DNA from: Coprococcus phoceensis
GTDB lineage: Bacteria > Bacillota > Clostridia > Lachnospirales > Lachnospiraceae
Reading direction: 5' to 3'
NCBI RefSeq assembly: GCF_900104635.1
Contig: NZ_FNWC01000007.1
Location: forward strand, 248,001 to 312,000
DNA: 64,000 bases
The notes below the pieces were generated by a model. The model worked only from the letters and a program-made list of their open reading frames with translations. It was not told where the DNA came from and did no database searches. The position numbers and the translations under genes are program-made. Shown here piece by piece: positions 50,969 through 61,431 of this stretch (within the stretch, counting starts at the first letter, position 1; every line of letters begins with the position of its first letter).

Positions 50969-53551
50969 ATGAATATAAATAAATTTACACAAAATTCGAT
51001 GCAGGCGGTGCAGGGCTGTGAAAAAGTTGCTTATGAATATGGCAATCAGGAGATTGAACAGGAGCATTTACTCTATGCTTTGGTCACACAGAATGACAGT
51101 CTGATTTTAAAATTATTAGAAAAGATGGAAATCCAAAAAGAGTTGTTTATCAACCGTGTGGAGGAAGCGCTTAGAAAGAGAACGAAAGTGCAAGGCGGTC
51201 AGGTATATATCGGACAGGATTTGAACAAAGCTTTGATTCATGCGGAAGATGAAGCTACACAAATGGGAGATGAGTACATTTCTGTAGAGCATATTTTTCT
51301 AGCATTAATTAAGCAGCCAAACAGAGAAGTAAAGGCGATTTTCAAGGAGTTTAATATTACAAGAGAGCGTTTCCTTCAAGTACTTTCTACCGTAAGAGGG
51401 AATCAGAGAGTCACCAGTGACAATCCGGAGGCAACCTATGATACGCTTAATAAATACGGCAGTGATCTGGTAGAACGGGCAAGGGAACAAAAACTTGATC
51501 CAGTCATCGGCCGTGATGCGGAGATTCGTAATGTCATACGAATCCTGTCTAGAAAGACAAAGAACAATCCGGTGCTGATCGGAGAACCTGGTGTCGGTAA
51601 GACGGCGGCAGTAGAAGGGCTGGCACAACGTATTGTGCGCGGGGATGTGCCTGAGGCGTTAAAAGATAAAAAAGTGTTTGCGCTTGATATGGGGGCGCTG
51701 GTAGCCGGTGCAAAATATCGTGGTGAATTTGAGGAGCGTCTGAAAGCAGTGCTCGAAGAAGTGAAAAACAGTGATGGAAATATCATTCTGTTTATCGATG
51801 AACTTCACACGATTGTCGGAGCAGGTAAGACGGACGGCGCGATGGATGCCGGAAATATGTTAAAGCCGATGCTGGCGCGTGGAGAACTTCACTGTATTGG
51901 CGCGACAACACTGGATGAATATAGACAGTATATTGAAAAAGATGCTGCATTGGAGAGACGTTTCCAGCCGGTTATGGTAGATGAACCATCGGTGGAAGAT
52001 GCGATTTCGATTCTGCGTGGCTTAAAAGAGCGTTATGAAGTATTTCATGGTGTGAAAATTACAGACAGTGCACTTGTGGCAGCCGCAACACTTTCCAATC
52101 GATATATTTCCGACCGATTCCTTCCGGACAAGGCGATTGACCTTGTAGATGAAGCGTGTGCATTGATCAAGACAGAGTTAGACTCCATGCCTACAGAGTT
52201 GGATGGACTGCAAAGACGTATTATGCAGCTTGAGATTGAAGAGGCGGCTCTGAAAAAAGAGAATGACAGATTAAGTCAGGACAGACTCGTGAACCTACAA
52301 AAAGAGCTTGGAGAACTGCGTGATGAATTTGCCGGAAAGAAAGCGCAGTGGGACAATGAGAAGACTTCTGTAGAGAGACTACAGAAAATCCGTGAAGAGA
52401 TTGAGCAGGTGAATCAGGAGATTCAAAAAGCACAGCATTCCTACAATTTGGAACGTGCGGCAGAATTGCAGTACGGCAAACTTCCACAGCTGACAAAACA
52501 GTTGGAGGAAGAGGAAAAGAAAGTGAAAGAGCGGGATCTTTCATTAGTGCATGAAAGTGTGACAGATGAAGAGATTGCGAGAATCATTTCCAGATGGACA
52601 GGAATTCCGGTTGCAAAATTAAATGAAAGTGAGAGAAGCAAGACGCTTCATCTTGACGAAGAACTCCACAAACGTGTCATTGGGCAGGATGAAGGGGTTA
52701 CAAAAGTAACAGAGGCGATTATCCGTTCGAAAGCAGGTATCAAAGATCCTACGAAACCAATCGGATCATTCCTGTTCCTGGGACCTACCGGGGTAGGTAA
52801 GACAGAGCTTGCAAAAGCACTTGCGGAGAGTTTGTTTGATGATGAGAGCAATATGGTTCGTATTGATATGAGCGAATATATGGAGAAATACTCAGTGTCT
52901 CGTCTGATAGGAGCACCTCCGGGATATGTCGGATATGACGAAGGCGGACAGCTTACAGAGGCGGTTCGAAGAAAACCATATTCCGTTGTTTTGTTTGATG
53001 AGATTGAAAAGGCACATCCGGATGTGTTTAATGTGTTGCTGCAGGTGTTGGATGACGGACGTATCACTGACTCACAAGGTCGGACTGTTGATTTTAAAAA
53101 TACGATTCTGATCATGACATCAAATATCGGATCTGCTTACCTTTTGGATGGCATCGATGAGAACGGTGAGATCAGCAAGGAAAGTGAAACGATGGTCATG
53201 AATGATCTGCGGGCACATTTCAGACCTGAATTTTTGAATCGTCTAGATGAGACAATTATGTTCAAACCATTGACGAAACAGAACGTTTATGCAATCATTG
53301 ACTTATTATTGAAAGATGTCAATAAACGGCTGGAAGATAAAGAACTTTCGATAGAGCTTACAGATGCTGCGAAGAATTTTGTGGTGGAAGGTGGCTATGA
53401 GCCAATGTACGGTGCAAGACCGCTGAAACGATATCTTCAAAAGCATGTAGAGACATTAGCTGCAAAACTGATTTTACAGGGAGATATTGGCAGTGAAGAT
53501 GTCATTCTGATTGATGTAGAAGGGGACAAACTGACAGCGAAAATAAAATAA
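50969..53551 (+). CDS. clpB: ClpB disaggregase
   Basis: An 860-aa Hsp100 chaperone that rescues aggregated proteins with DnaK. Clp N-domain repeats (1-145), AAA1 with GEPGVGKTA near 205, a coiled-coil M domain (about 400-525), AAA2 with [13 protein letters not shown] near 607 and a ClpB D2-small domain at the end are all present; the IGF/L loop for ClpP binding is absent. AAAGGAGGCGTGATGT precedes the ATG. It is preceded by a CIRCE operator shared with the ICE2 attachment site. Confidence 0.97.
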   Translation: MNINKFTQNSMQAVQGCEKVAYEYGNQEIEQEHLLYALVTQNDSLILKLLEKMEIQKELFINRVEEALRKRTKVQGGQVYIGQDLNKALIHAEDEATQMGDEYISVEHIFLALIKQPNREVKAIFKEFNITRERFLQVLSTVRGNQRVTSDNPEATYDTLNKYGSDLVERAREQKLDPVIGRDAEIRNVIRILSRKTKNNPVLIGEPGVGKTAAVEGLAQRIVRGDVPEALKDKKVFALDMGALVAGAKYRGEFEERLKAVLEEVKNSDGNIILFIDELHTIVGAGKTDGAMDAGNMLKPMLARGELHCIGATTLDEYRQYIEKDAALERRFQPVMVDEPSVEDAISILRGLKERYEVFHGVKITDSALVAAATLSNRYISDRFLPDKAIDLVDEACALIKTELDSMPTELDGLQRRIMQLEIEEAALKKENDRLSQDRLVNLQKELGELRDEFAGKKAQWDNEKTSVERLQKIREEIEQVNQEIQKAQHSYNLERAAELQYGKLPQLTKQLEEEEKKVKERDLSLVHESVTDEEIARIISRWTGIPVAKLNESERSKTLHLDEELHKRVIGQDEGVTKVTEAIIRSKAGIKDPTKPIGSFLFLGPTGVGKTELAKALAESLFDDESNMVRIDMSEYMEKYSVSRLIGAPPGYVGYDEGGQLTEAVRRKPYSVVLFDEIEKAHPDVFNVLLQVLDDGRITDSQGRTVDFKNTILIMTSNIGSAYLLDGIDENGEISKESETMVMNDLRAHFRPEFLNRLDETIMFKPLTKQNVYAIIDLLLKDVNKRLEDKELSIELTDAAKNFVVEGGYEPMYGARPLKRYLQKHVETLAAKLILQGDIGSEDVILIDVEGDKLTAKIK

Positions 53552-53567
53552 ATTGCAGGAAAAAAGC

Positions 53568-54776
53568 ATGGAACAGATTATTTTTCACATTGATGTAAAT
53601 TCAGCGTATCTTAGCTGGACGGCAGTAGAACAATTGAAAAATGGAGCAGAAGTGGATTTACGCAAAATCCCGGCGATTATAGGAGGTAATCAGGAATCCA
53701 GACACGGGGTTGTGCTTGCAAAATCTCCTTTGGCGAAAAAATATGGGATTCGGACAGGGGAGCCGGTTGCACAGGCTTTCCGAAAATGTCCGGATCTTGT
53801 GATGGCGCCGCCAAATCATAAGATGTATCAGGAGTACAGCAGGAGACTGATGGAGTTTCTTCAAACGTATACACCGGATATCGAGCAGGTGAGTGTGGAT
53901 GAGTGTTTCATGGATTTTACGGGGATATCCTATCTGTATCTGTCTCCTGTGGAGGCTGCATTTGAGATCAAAGACGCTGTGTATGAGAAGTTTGGATTCA
54001 CAGTGAATATTGGAATATCTGTAAATCATCTTTTAGCAAAGATGGCATCTGATTTTGAAAAGCCAAATAAGGTACACACCTTATTCCCGAAAGAAATCCC
54101 GGTAAAGATGTGGCCATTGCCTATTTCGGAACTTTATATGGCGGGACGATCCAGTGTAGAGGTACTTAACAAGCTGGAGATACGGACAATCGGGGAACTT
54201 GCAAAGGCAGACCCGAATTTGCTAGAGTTACATCTGAAAAGTCATGGCAGGACATTGTGGGAATTTGCAAATGGAATAGACCATGAGAAAGTTCGAAGAG
54301 GACACGTGGAGAATAAGGGGATCGGTAATTCGACGACATTGGCAAAAGATGCTGTCACAGAGGAAGAAGCGAAAAAAGTTCTTTTGTGGTTGGCAGAAAG
54401 TGTTGGCGGGAGACTTCGCAAGGAAAAACAGAGAGCCGGTATGGTGAGCGTGGAGATTAAATACCACACGTTTCAGACGTTTTCCCATCAGAAACAGCTT
54501 GAGACGGCGAGCAATGCAGATCAGGTGATTTATAAAGCAGCATGCGAATTGTTCGGGGAATTGTGGAATCGGGAACCGATTCGCCTGCTTGGTATACGCA
54601 CTTCAAAACTTCAGGATGAGTCGGCTCCGGTTCAAATGAGCATTTTTGACTTTCAGACAAAGCAGGAAGAACAGAGTGTGAAAAATCAGAAACATCAAAA
54701 ATTAGATAAAGCATTGGATGTGATTCGTAAAAAGTACGGAGAGGATGCAGTGAAAAAAGGGACTTTACTCAAGTAG
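53568..54776 (+). CDS. dinB: DNA polymerase IV (Y family)
   Basis: A 402-aa translesion polymerase. FHIDVNSAYLSW at the start and SVDECFMDFTG near 108 carry the metal-binding acids; the little-finger domain follows after about 235. There is no beta-clamp-binding motif of clear consensus, but QMSIFDF near 365 is a good candidate. The start MEQIIFHID lies 17 bp after the clpB stop, so it may be co-transcribed with clpB. Confidence 0.94.
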   Translation: MEQIIFHIDVNSAYLSWTAVEQLKNGAEVDLRKIPAIIGGNQESRHGVVLAKSPLAKKYGIRTGEPVAQAFRKCPDLVMAPPNHKMYQEYSRRLMEFLQTYTPDIEQVSVDECFMDFTGISYLYLSPVEAAFEIKDAVYEKFGFTVNIGISVNHLLAKMASDFEKPNKVHTLFPKEIPVKMWPLPISELYMAGRSSVEVLNKLEIRTIGELAKADPNLLELHLKSHGRTLWEFANGIDHEKVRRGHVENKGIGNSTTLAKDAVTEEEAKKVLLWLAESVGGRLRKEKQRAGMVSVEIKYHTFQTFSHQKQLETASNADQVIYKAACELFGELWNREPIRLLGIRTSKLQDESAPVQMSIFDFQTKQEEQSVKNQKHQKLDKALDVIRKKYGEDAVKKGTLLK

Positions 54777-54791
54777 GAGAAAAGTCCCTTT
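54756..54791. terminator. Bidirectional terminator, dinB / dedA
   Basis: AAAGGGACTTT (54756-54766) pairs with AAAGTCCCTTT (54781-54791). It overlaps the 3' end of dinB and serves both convergent genes. Confidence 0.85.
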
Positions 54792-54797
54792 CGTGCT

Positions 54798-55412
54798 TTA
54801 CGATTCATTTTTTCGATTGCGATAATAAAAGAAGCAACCAAAAAACATAGAAAGTCCTATGATGATAATGACAACGGTAGAATATGTATCCATCACTTCC
54901 AAAATTTTTTCCCAGGAGGCTCCGGCAGCAGCGCCGGCTGAGACGAGAATAGTGTTCCAAAGTGCACTTCCGGCAATTGTAAGGACTAAAAAATTGCCCA
55001 TTTTCATGTTCGACATTCCGGCAGGAATAGAGATTAAACTTCGAAGGATTGGGATACAACGGCAGATGAAAACGGTCATATTCCCTTTTTGTTGGAATTT
55101 TTTGATCGATTTTCTGACATCTGATTTTTTGAAATGGAGGATTTTTCCGAGCTTTCCATCTATAAGTTGTTCTAATTTTTCCGGAGAGAGTAATTTCCCA
55201 ATGTAGTAAAGAAAGATGGCGCCAACTGTGGAACCGAGGGTGGAAAAAAAGACAACTCCACCTACTGTCAAATGGGTATAAGTTGTCATAAAGCCGCCGA
55301 ATGTCAGGATGACTTCCGAGGGAATAGGAGGAAAGAGATTTTCAATCATAATGAGAAGAGCAATTCCGATATAGCCGAAAGAATTCATCATATCCATGAT
55401 AAAGATGTGCAT
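54798..55412 (-). CDS. DedA-family membrane protein
   Basis: A 204-aa protein of the DedA/SNARE-associated family (VTT domain), now linked to flippase activity for undecaprenyl phosphate or phospholipids. Motifs include IENLFPPIPSEVILTFGGF near residue 25 and FICRCIPILRSLISIPAGMSNM near 115, the latter with the conserved Arg-x-x-P. About five membrane segments are seen. Transcribed alone; the promoter lies in the 110-bp gap shared with murE. Confidence 0.9.
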   Translation of the reverse strand: MHIFIMDMMNSFGYIGIALLIMIENLFPPIPSEVILTFGGFMTTYTHLTVGGVVFFSTLGSTVGAIFLYYIGKLLSPEKLEQLIDGKLGKILHFKKSDVRKSIKKFQQKGNMTVFICRCIPILRSLISIPAGMSNMKMGNFLVLTIAGSALWNTILVSAGAAAGASWEKILEVMDTYSTVVIIIIGLSMFFGCFFYYRNRKNES

Positions 55413-55522
55413 AGTGATACCTCATATTTGCTTTCTTAAAAATAGTATATAGAAATTTTATTATGAATATTCATAGAGATGTGGTATCCTAATAGTATCT
55501 ATGAAAAAACAGGAGGCAATAG
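55413..55522. promoter_or_regulatory. Divergent promoter region, dedA / murE
   Basis: A short AT-rich gap. A TATGAA/TATTCATA-like dyad lies at about 55458-55475 and GTATCCTAATAGTATC at about 55485. It must hold promoters for both genes; boxes are not certain. Confidence 0.4.
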
Positions 55523-57004
55523 ATGATGAAGCTGACAAAGTTATTAGAACGTTTAGAGTATAAGATAGTACAAGGAAACGATGATATAGAGATTACAGAG
55601 CTTACGAATGATTCAAGAAGAGTCTGCGCTGGCAGCGTGTTTGTATGCATCAGCGGCGCAGTTGTAGATGGTCATGAATTTGTAAAAGAGGTGTCAGAAA
55701 AAGGTGCGAAAGCAGTGATCGTGGAAAAAGAAGTGGAAGCTCCAGAACATGTGACTGTGATTAAGGTGGAAGATACGAGGTATGCACTTGCGCTGGCATC
55801 TGCGGCATATTTTGGTTATCCGGCAGAGCAGCTGAAAGTAATAGGTATCACAGGAACGAAAGGAAAGACGACGACAACATATATGGTGAAGTCCATTTTG
55901 GAGGGAGTAGGACATAAAGTTGGTCTGATCGGAACAATCGAGGCGATCATCGGAGACGAAGTGATTCCGGCAAAGAATACGACACCGGAGTCGTTTACGA
56001 TTCACCAGTATTTCCGGAAAATGGTTGATGCGGGATGTGATGCAGTGGTCATGGAAGTGTCATCGCAAGGGTTGATGCTTCACAGAACTGCAGGTATTCC
56101 GTTTGAGATTGGAATTTTTACAAATCTTGGGGAAGACCATATCGGACCGAATGAACATAAAGATTTTGAAGATTACAAACGATGCAAAGGTCTGCTGTTC
56201 AAACAATGCAGGATTGGGATTGCGAATGTGGATGATCCGTACTTTGAAGATGTATTTCGCGGCGCGACCTGCCAGATTGAAACATTTGGCTTTGCACAAA
56301 AAGCAGACCTTCGGGCAGCAGATACAAAATTAGTGTCAAGACCAGGATACTTAGGAGTATCTTACCATGTGTCCGGGCTGATGGATTTTGATGTGGAGAT
56401 TGACATTCCGGGAACATTCAGTGTCTATAATTCGTTGACTGCGATTGCGGTGTGCAGACATTTTGATGTGCCGGTGGAGATGATCAAGAAGGCTTTAAAA
56501 GTTGCAAAGGTAAAAGGCAGAATCGAGATGGTGAAAGTATCTGAGGACTTTACGCTCATGATTGATTATGCGCATAATGCGATGAGTCTTGAGAGTCTTT
56601 TGACAACATTGAAAGAATATCATCCAAAACGTCTTGTATGTCTGTTTGGATGCGGAGGAAACAGAGCGAAGGCGAGAAGATATGAGATGGGTGAGGTGTC
56701 CGGAAAATTGGCAGATCTTACAATCATCACATCGGACAATCCGCGTTTTGAAGAACCCCAGGATATCATTGATGATATTAAGATCGGGATTGGAAAAACA
56801 GATGGAAAATATGTGGAGATCTGTGATAGAAAAGAAGCAATCCGCTATGCGGTTGACCATGCTGAGGTTGGCGATGTAATCGTGCTCGCAGGAAAAGGAC
56901 ACGAGGACTATCAGGAGATCAAAGGCGTGAAGTACGATATGGATGAGAGAGTTCTCATTGCGGAAGTCGTAAAAGAGAGTAAAAGAGAGAATTTGATTCG
57001 ATAA
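55523..57004 (+). CDS. murE: UDP-MurNAc-tripeptide synthetase (meso-DAP type)
   Basis: A 493-aa Mur ligase that adds the third residue to the UDP-MurNAc-dipeptide. The P-loop is GITGTKGKTTTTY near residue 112, the carbamylated-lysine region NTTPESFTIH near 157, and the DNPR box (TSDNPRFEEP near 407) indicates meso-diaminopimelate as substrate. AACAGGAGGCAATAG precedes ATG 55523; ATG 55526 is also possible. The first gene of a housekeeping block running to rlmN and stp. Confidence 0.95.
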   Translation: MMKLTKLLERLEYKIVQGNDDIEITELTNDSRRVCAGSVFVCISGAVVDGHEFVKEVSEKGAKAVIVEKEVEAPEHVTVIKVEDTRYALALASAAYFGYPAEQLKVIGITGTKGKTTTTYMVKSILEGVGHKVGLIGTIEAIIGDEVIPAKNTTPESFTIHQYFRKMVDAGCDAVVMEVSSQGLMLHRTAGIPFEIGIFTNLGEDHIGPNEHKDFEDYKRCKGLLFKQCRIGIANVDDPYFEDVFRGATCQIETFGFAQKADLRAADTKLVSRPGYLGVSYHVSGLMDFDVEIDIPGTFSVYNSLTAIAVCRHFDVPVEMIKKALKVAKVKGRIEMVKVSEDFTLMIDYAHNAMSLESLLTTLKEYHPKRLVCLFGCGGNRAKARRYEMGEVSGKLADLTIITSDNPRFEEPQDIIDDIKIGIGKTDGKYVEICDRKEAIRYAVDHAEVGDVIVLAGKGHEDYQEIKGVKYDMDERVLIAEVVKESKRENLIR

Positions 57005-57024
57005 AAGTATAGGAGCAGTTGTGC

Positions 57025-59250
57025 ATGTATGCGAAAGTTATCGTAGATATTACACATGAAAAACTGGATAAAATTTTTGAGTACCATATTCCGGCAGAAT
57101 TAGAAGAACGGTTACACGCAGGCGTAGAGGTTGTCGTGCCGTTTGGAAAAGGAAATCGTGAGATCAAAGGGTATGTGATCGGGCTGTCAGAACACTGTGA
57201 ATATGATCCGAACAAAGTAAAATCGATTCTGAGTCTGGCGGAGAAAAGTGTGGCAATCGAGGGCAGGCTGGTGGCACTGGCGGCGTGGATGAAAGAGTAC
57301 TATGGCGGGACGATGATACAGTCGCTAAAGACAGTACTTCCAATCAAGCGGGAAGAGAACAAAAAGATCAGGCGCTATGTCCGATTGTTGTTAGATGAAG
57401 AAGAAGGGAAGACAAAGCTTGAGGAATATCTGAAGAAGAATCAGAAGGCAAGGGCGAGACTTTTGGCAGCACTGCTTGATGAGGAGATATTGGAGTATGA
57501 GCTTATCACAAAAAAGCTGAATGTCACACGAACAGTCATTCGGGCACTTGAAGAGCAGAATGTTGCCAGAATAGAGTCCGAGCAGGTCTGGAGAAATCCG
57601 ATTAAAAATCGAAAAAAAGAGTGGAAAGAAGTGGTTTATACTGAGGAACAGCAGCATGCGATTGACACATTTCGGGAAGACTATCTGAAAGGAATCCGCA
57701 AGACTTATCTCATATATGGGGTGACAGGGAGCGGAAAGACTGAAGTTTACATGGAGATGATCGCAAGTGTGATCAAAGAAGGGAAGCAGGCGATTGTCCT
57801 GATTCCTGAGATTGCACTGACCTACCAGACTGTGATGCGGTTTTATAAGCGGTTTGGCGAGAGGATATCCATTATGAATTCCAAGATGTCAAGCGGCGAG
57901 CGGTATGACCAGATGATGCGGGCAAAAGAAGGGGCGATTGATGTGATGATTGGTCCAAGATCAGCGTTATTTACCCCTTTTGCCAATTTGGGATTGATTG
58001 TGATTGATGAGGAGCATGAATCGACTTATAAAAGTGAACAGATCCCCCGATATCATGCCAGAGAGACGGCTGTGGAGCGGGCACACTTAGAAGGTGCAAG
58101 TGTTGTGCTTGGTTCAGCAACACCGTCTCTTGAGGCTTTCTACCGTGCCCAAAAAGGAGAATACGAACTTTTAAGACTTCAGAACCGAGCAAAGATGCAG
58201 GAGATGCCGACGGTGTACACAATCGATCTTCGAGAGGAACTAAAAAGTGGAAATCGTTCGATTATCAGTGGAAAGCTGTATGAATTGATGGCTGACCGAT
58301 TGAGAAAGAGACAACAGATTATGTTATTTATCAATCGGAGAGGGTTTGCAGGATTTATTTCGTGCAGATCCTGCGGCTATGTGGTAAAATGTCCACATTG
58401 CGATGTCTCACTTGCATCTCACCGCGGTGGGAAACTGGTCTGCCATTATTGTGGATATGAGGAGCCTATGATTTCAGTCTGCCCATCGTGCGGCTCAAAA
58501 CATATCGGCGGTTTCCGAGCAGGAACACAGCAGATTGAAGAACTTGTAAAGAAGGAATTCCCAGATGCACGTGTACTTCGCATGGACATGGATACGACGA
58601 AGGAAAAAGATGGACACGAGAAGATTTTGGAGGCGTTTGCAAATGAAGAGGCGGATATTTTGATTGGAACGCAGATGATCGTAAAAGGACATGATTTTCC
58701 GAATGTGACACTTGTCGGAGTACTGGCGGCGGATCTGTCGTTGTACGCCGATGACTATCGTGCAGGAGAGCGGACATTTCAGCTTCTTACACAGGCGGCG
58801 GGACGCGCCGGGCGAGGAAGTGAAAAGGGCGAGGTTGTCATTCAGACATACAGTCCGGAGCATTATAGTATTGAAACAGCTGCAAAGCAGGACTATGAAG
58901 CGTTTTATCAAGAGGAACTCGCATACCGTACAATGATGGGATATCCGCCGGTGGAACAGCTTGCAGCGATTTTGGTTACGAGTGAAGATGAGTCTTTGCT
59001 TGAGACGGCGTGCAGCTACATGAAGAGTTATGCAGAGCGCATGAACCGGAATCAAGTGAGAATCATCGGTCCCGCAAGTCCGTATGTGGGAAAGGTAAAC
59101 GATGTGTATCGCAGAGTGATCTATTTAAAACATGCCAGATACGAGGCGATGATAGATTTGAAAAATAAATTGGAACAATATATAGAGATTAATTCCGGAT
59201 TTCGAAAAGTTCGAGTGCAGTTCGACTTTAATCCGATGAATGTATTTTAA
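57025..59250 (+). CDS. priA: Primosomal helicase PriA
   Basis: A 741-aa replication-restart helicase. The 3'-DNA-binding domain (1-105) is followed by GVTGSGKTEVYMEMI (Walker A near 232), IDEEHE (box II near 327) and eight zinc-binding cysteines in CRSCGYVVKCPHC...CHYCGY...CPSCGS (about 445-490). RAGRG (box VI) lies near 595. AGGAG lies 9 bp before ATG 57025. 20 bp after murE. Confidence 0.96.
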   Translation: MYAKVIVDITHEKLDKIFEYHIPAELEERLHAGVEVVVPFGKGNREIKGYVIGLSEHCEYDPNKVKSILSLAEKSVAIEGRLVALAAWMKEYYGGTMIQSLKTVLPIKREENKKIRRYVRLLLDEEEGKTKLEEYLKKNQKARARLLAALLDEEILEYELITKKLNVTRTVIRALEEQNVARIESEQVWRNPIKNRKKEWKEVVYTEEQQHAIDTFREDYLKGIRKTYLIYGVTGSGKTEVYMEMIASVIKEGKQAIVLIPEIALTYQTVMRFYKRFGERISIMNSKMSSGERYDQMMRAKEGAIDVMIGPRSALFTPFANLGLIVIDEEHESTYKSEQIPRYHARETAVERAHLEGASVVLGSATPSLEAFYRAQKGEYELLRLQNRAKMQEMPTVYTIDLREELKSGNRSIISGKLYELMADRLRKRQQIMLFINRRGFAGFISCRSCGYVVKCPHCDVSLASHRGGKLVCHYCGYEEPMISVCPSCGSKHIGGFRAGTQQIEELVKKEFPDARVLRMDMDTTKEKDGHEKILEAFANEEADILIGTQMIVKGHDFPNVTLVGVLAADLSLYADDYRAGERTFQLLTQAAGRAGRGSEKGEVVIQTYSPEHYSIETAAKQDYEAFYQEELAYRTMMGYPPVEQLAAILVTSEDESLLETACSYMKSYAERMNRNQVRIIGPASPYVGKVNDVYRRVIYLKHARYEAMIDLKNKLEQYIEINSGFRKVRVQFDFNPMNVF

Positions 59251-59266
59251 ATGAGGAGGATAAAAA

Positions 59267-59752
59267 ATGGCAATTCGTAAGATTCGAGAAATTGGTGATG
59301 ATGTGTTAGAGAAGGTATGTAAAGAAGTAACCGATATGACAGACCGAACAAAGGTGTTGATTGAGGATATGCTGGATACAATGTATGATGCTATGGGAGT
59401 GGGACTTGCGGCACCGCAGGTTGGTATTTTAAAACGAATCGTAGTTATTGATATTGGAGAGGGTCCGATTATTTTGGTGAATCCGGAGATTCTTGAGACA
59501 GCAGGAGAGCAGACAGGAGAGGAAGGATGTTTAAGTCTGCCGGGAAAATCGGGAACTGTGACGCGACCGAATTATGTGAAAGTAAAGGCGCTCAATGAAG
59601 AGATGGAAGAAGTGGTTTATGAAGGAGAAGGGCTGCTTGCAAGAGCGTTCTGCCACGAGATTGACCATTTGGACGGGCATTTGTATGTCGAAAAAGTAGA
59701 AGGCGAACTTCACAGTGTGGAGTATGATGATGAGTTTGACGAGGAAGACTAA
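59267..59752 (+). CDS. def: Peptide deformylase
   Basis: A 161-aa metalloenzyme that removes the formyl group from new proteins. The three motifs are GVGLAAPQVG near 45, EEGCLSLPG near 86 and the metal-binding HEIDHLDG near 131. AGGAGGATAAAAA precedes the ATG. Paired with fmt downstream, as usual. Confidence 0.96.
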   Translation: MAIRKIREIGDDVLEKVCKEVTDMTDRTKVLIEDMLDTMYDAMGVGLAAPQVGILKRIVVIDIGEGPIILVNPEILETAGEQTGEEGCLSLPGKSGTVTRPNYVKVKALNEEMEEVVYEGEGLLARAFCHEIDHLDGHLYVEKVEGELHSVEYDDEFDEED

Positions 59753-59766
59753 GGAGGAGACAGCAG

Positions 59767-60702
59767 ATGAAAGTAATTTTTATGGGGACTCCGGATTTTT
59801 CGGTGGGCACTTTAGAGGCTTTGATCGAGGCGGGACACGATGTGGTTCTTGCTGTGACACAGCCGGATAAACCAAAAGGACGCGGAAAAGAGATGCAGTT
59901 TACGCCTGTCAAAGAGTGCGCGTTAAAGCATGGAATTCCAGTTTATCAGCCGAAAAAAGTCAGAGAGCCGGAATGCATCGAAGAACTTCGAAAATATGAG
60001 GCGGATATTATGGTCGTCATTGCATTTGGACAGATTTTGCCAAAAGAAATTTTGGAGATGACGCCATATGGATGTGTCAATGTGCATGCGTCATTGTTGC
60101 CAAAATATCGCGGGGCAGCGCCGATTCAGTGGTCCATTATTGACGGGGAAACGGTGACAGGTGTCACGACCATGCAGATGGACGAAGGACTGGATACCGG
60201 AGACATGCTGTTAAAGACAGAGATTGTAATAGAAGAAAAGGAGACCGGAGGAAGTCTTCATGATAAGCTTGCGGCCGCAGGTGCAAAGCTCTGTGTAGAG
60301 ACATTAAAGGCGCTGGAAGAAAAAACAGTGACTCCGGTTAAACAGGGAGAATCACCGACCGCCTATGCGAGAATGCTCGACAAGCATCTTGGGAATATTG
60401 ACTGGAATCAGAGTGCGAAAGAGATTGAGAGACTGATTCGCGGGCTGACACCGTGGCCGAGTGCATATACAATGTGGAATGGAAAAACAATGAAAATCTG
60501 GAGTGCAGAGGTGGAAGAGACATCGGGAGAGGGCGTACCTGGAACGATTGTGAAAGTAGAAAAAGAAGCGTTTTCTGTACAGACAAAAGATGGGCTGTTG
60601 AAAGTGCTGGAACTTCAGATTCCGGGGAAAAAACGAATGGATGCCGGAGCATTTTTGAGGGGGTATCAGGTAAAATCAGGAGAAATTCTTTCGAGAGCGT
60701 AG
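59767..60702 (+). CDS. fmt: Methionyl-tRNA formyltransferase
   Basis: A 311-aa enzyme that formylates initiator Met-tRNA. The formyl-tetrahydrofolate site SLLPKYRGAAPIQW near 109 and the C-terminal OB domain from about 205 are present. MKVIFMGTPDFSVGTLEALI is a typical start. AAGGAGGAGACAGCAG precedes the ATG, 14 bp after def. Confidence 0.96.
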   Translation: MKVIFMGTPDFSVGTLEALIEAGHDVVLAVTQPDKPKGRGKEMQFTPVKECALKHGIPVYQPKKVREPECIEELRKYEADIMVVIAFGQILPKEILEMTPYGCVNVHASLLPKYRGAAPIQWSIIDGETVTGVTTMQMDEGLDTGDMLLKTEIVIEEKETGGSLHDKLAAAGAKLCVETLKALEEKTVTPVKQGESPTAYARMLDKHLGNIDWNQSAKEIERLIRGLTPWPSAYTMWNGKTMKIWSAEVEETSGEGVPGTIVKVEKEAFSVQTKDGLLKVLELQIPGKKRMDAGAFLRGYQVKSGEILSRA

Positions 60703-60720
60703 AAAAAAGGAGGAAGCAGG

Positions 60721-61431
60721 ATGTTTTATCCAAGTTTTTATTTTGATCCAACATATATATTGATTATCATAGGAGTTATTATCTGCTCCATTGCATCGAT
60801 GCGGGTGAAAAGTACATTTTCAAAATATTCCGGAATGAGAAACCATATGGGGCTGACAGGAGCGCAGGCGGCAGAACGTGTACTCCATGGGGCCGGAATT
60901 TATGACGTGCGAATTGAGCGGGTAGCAGGAAATCTGACAGACCACTATGATCCGAGAAATAAAGTGCTCAGACTTTCCGATGCAACATATGGACAGTGTT
61001 CAGTAGCTGCAGTGGGAGTTGCAGCGCATGAGTGTGGACATGCGATTCAGCATGCAAGAGGATACGCACCGCTACAGTTTCGGAGCGCGCTTGTTCCGGT
61101 GGCAAATTTTGGATCCATGATTGCCTGGCCACTGATTGTGTTAGGTCTGTTTATCAACAGCCAGTCTTCAGCACTGCTTATCAATATCGGAATCTTGGCA
61201 TTTTCGCTGGCAGTATTGTTTCAACTTGTGACTTTGCCGGTGGAATATAATGCATCGGGAAGAGCAGTACGCATTCTTGCTGAGACCGGGATGATGCAGG
61301 GTGAAGAGATTGTAGCCACGAAAAAAGTGCTGAATGCGGCTGCGCTTACGTATGTGGCAAGTGCGGCTGCAGCAATCTTACAGCTTGTGCGTATCTTGAT
61401 TCTGACAGGAGGAAGAAGACGAGATGACTAA
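60721..61431 (+). CDS. Neutral zinc metallopeptidase, YugP type
   Basis: A 236-aa membrane-bound peptidase. One N-terminal helix (about 8-27) and two or three C-terminal helices surround the active-site motif VAAHECGHAIQH (HExxH near 103), with GLTGAQAAERVL upstream typical for the family. It is conserved at this place between fmt and rsmB in Clostridia. The substrate is unknown. It overlaps rsmB by 8 bp. Confidence 0.88.
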   Translation: MFYPSFYFDPTYILIIIGVIICSIASMRVKSTFSKYSGMRNHMGLTGAQAAERVLHGAGIYDVRIERVAGNLTDHYDPRNKVLRLSDATYGQCSVAAVGVAAHECGHAIQHARGYAPLQFRSALVPVANFGSMIAWPLIVLGLFINSQSSALLINIGILAFSLAVLFQLVTLPVEYNASGRAVRILAETGMMQGEEIVATKKVLNAAALTYVASAAAAILQLVRILILTGGRRRDD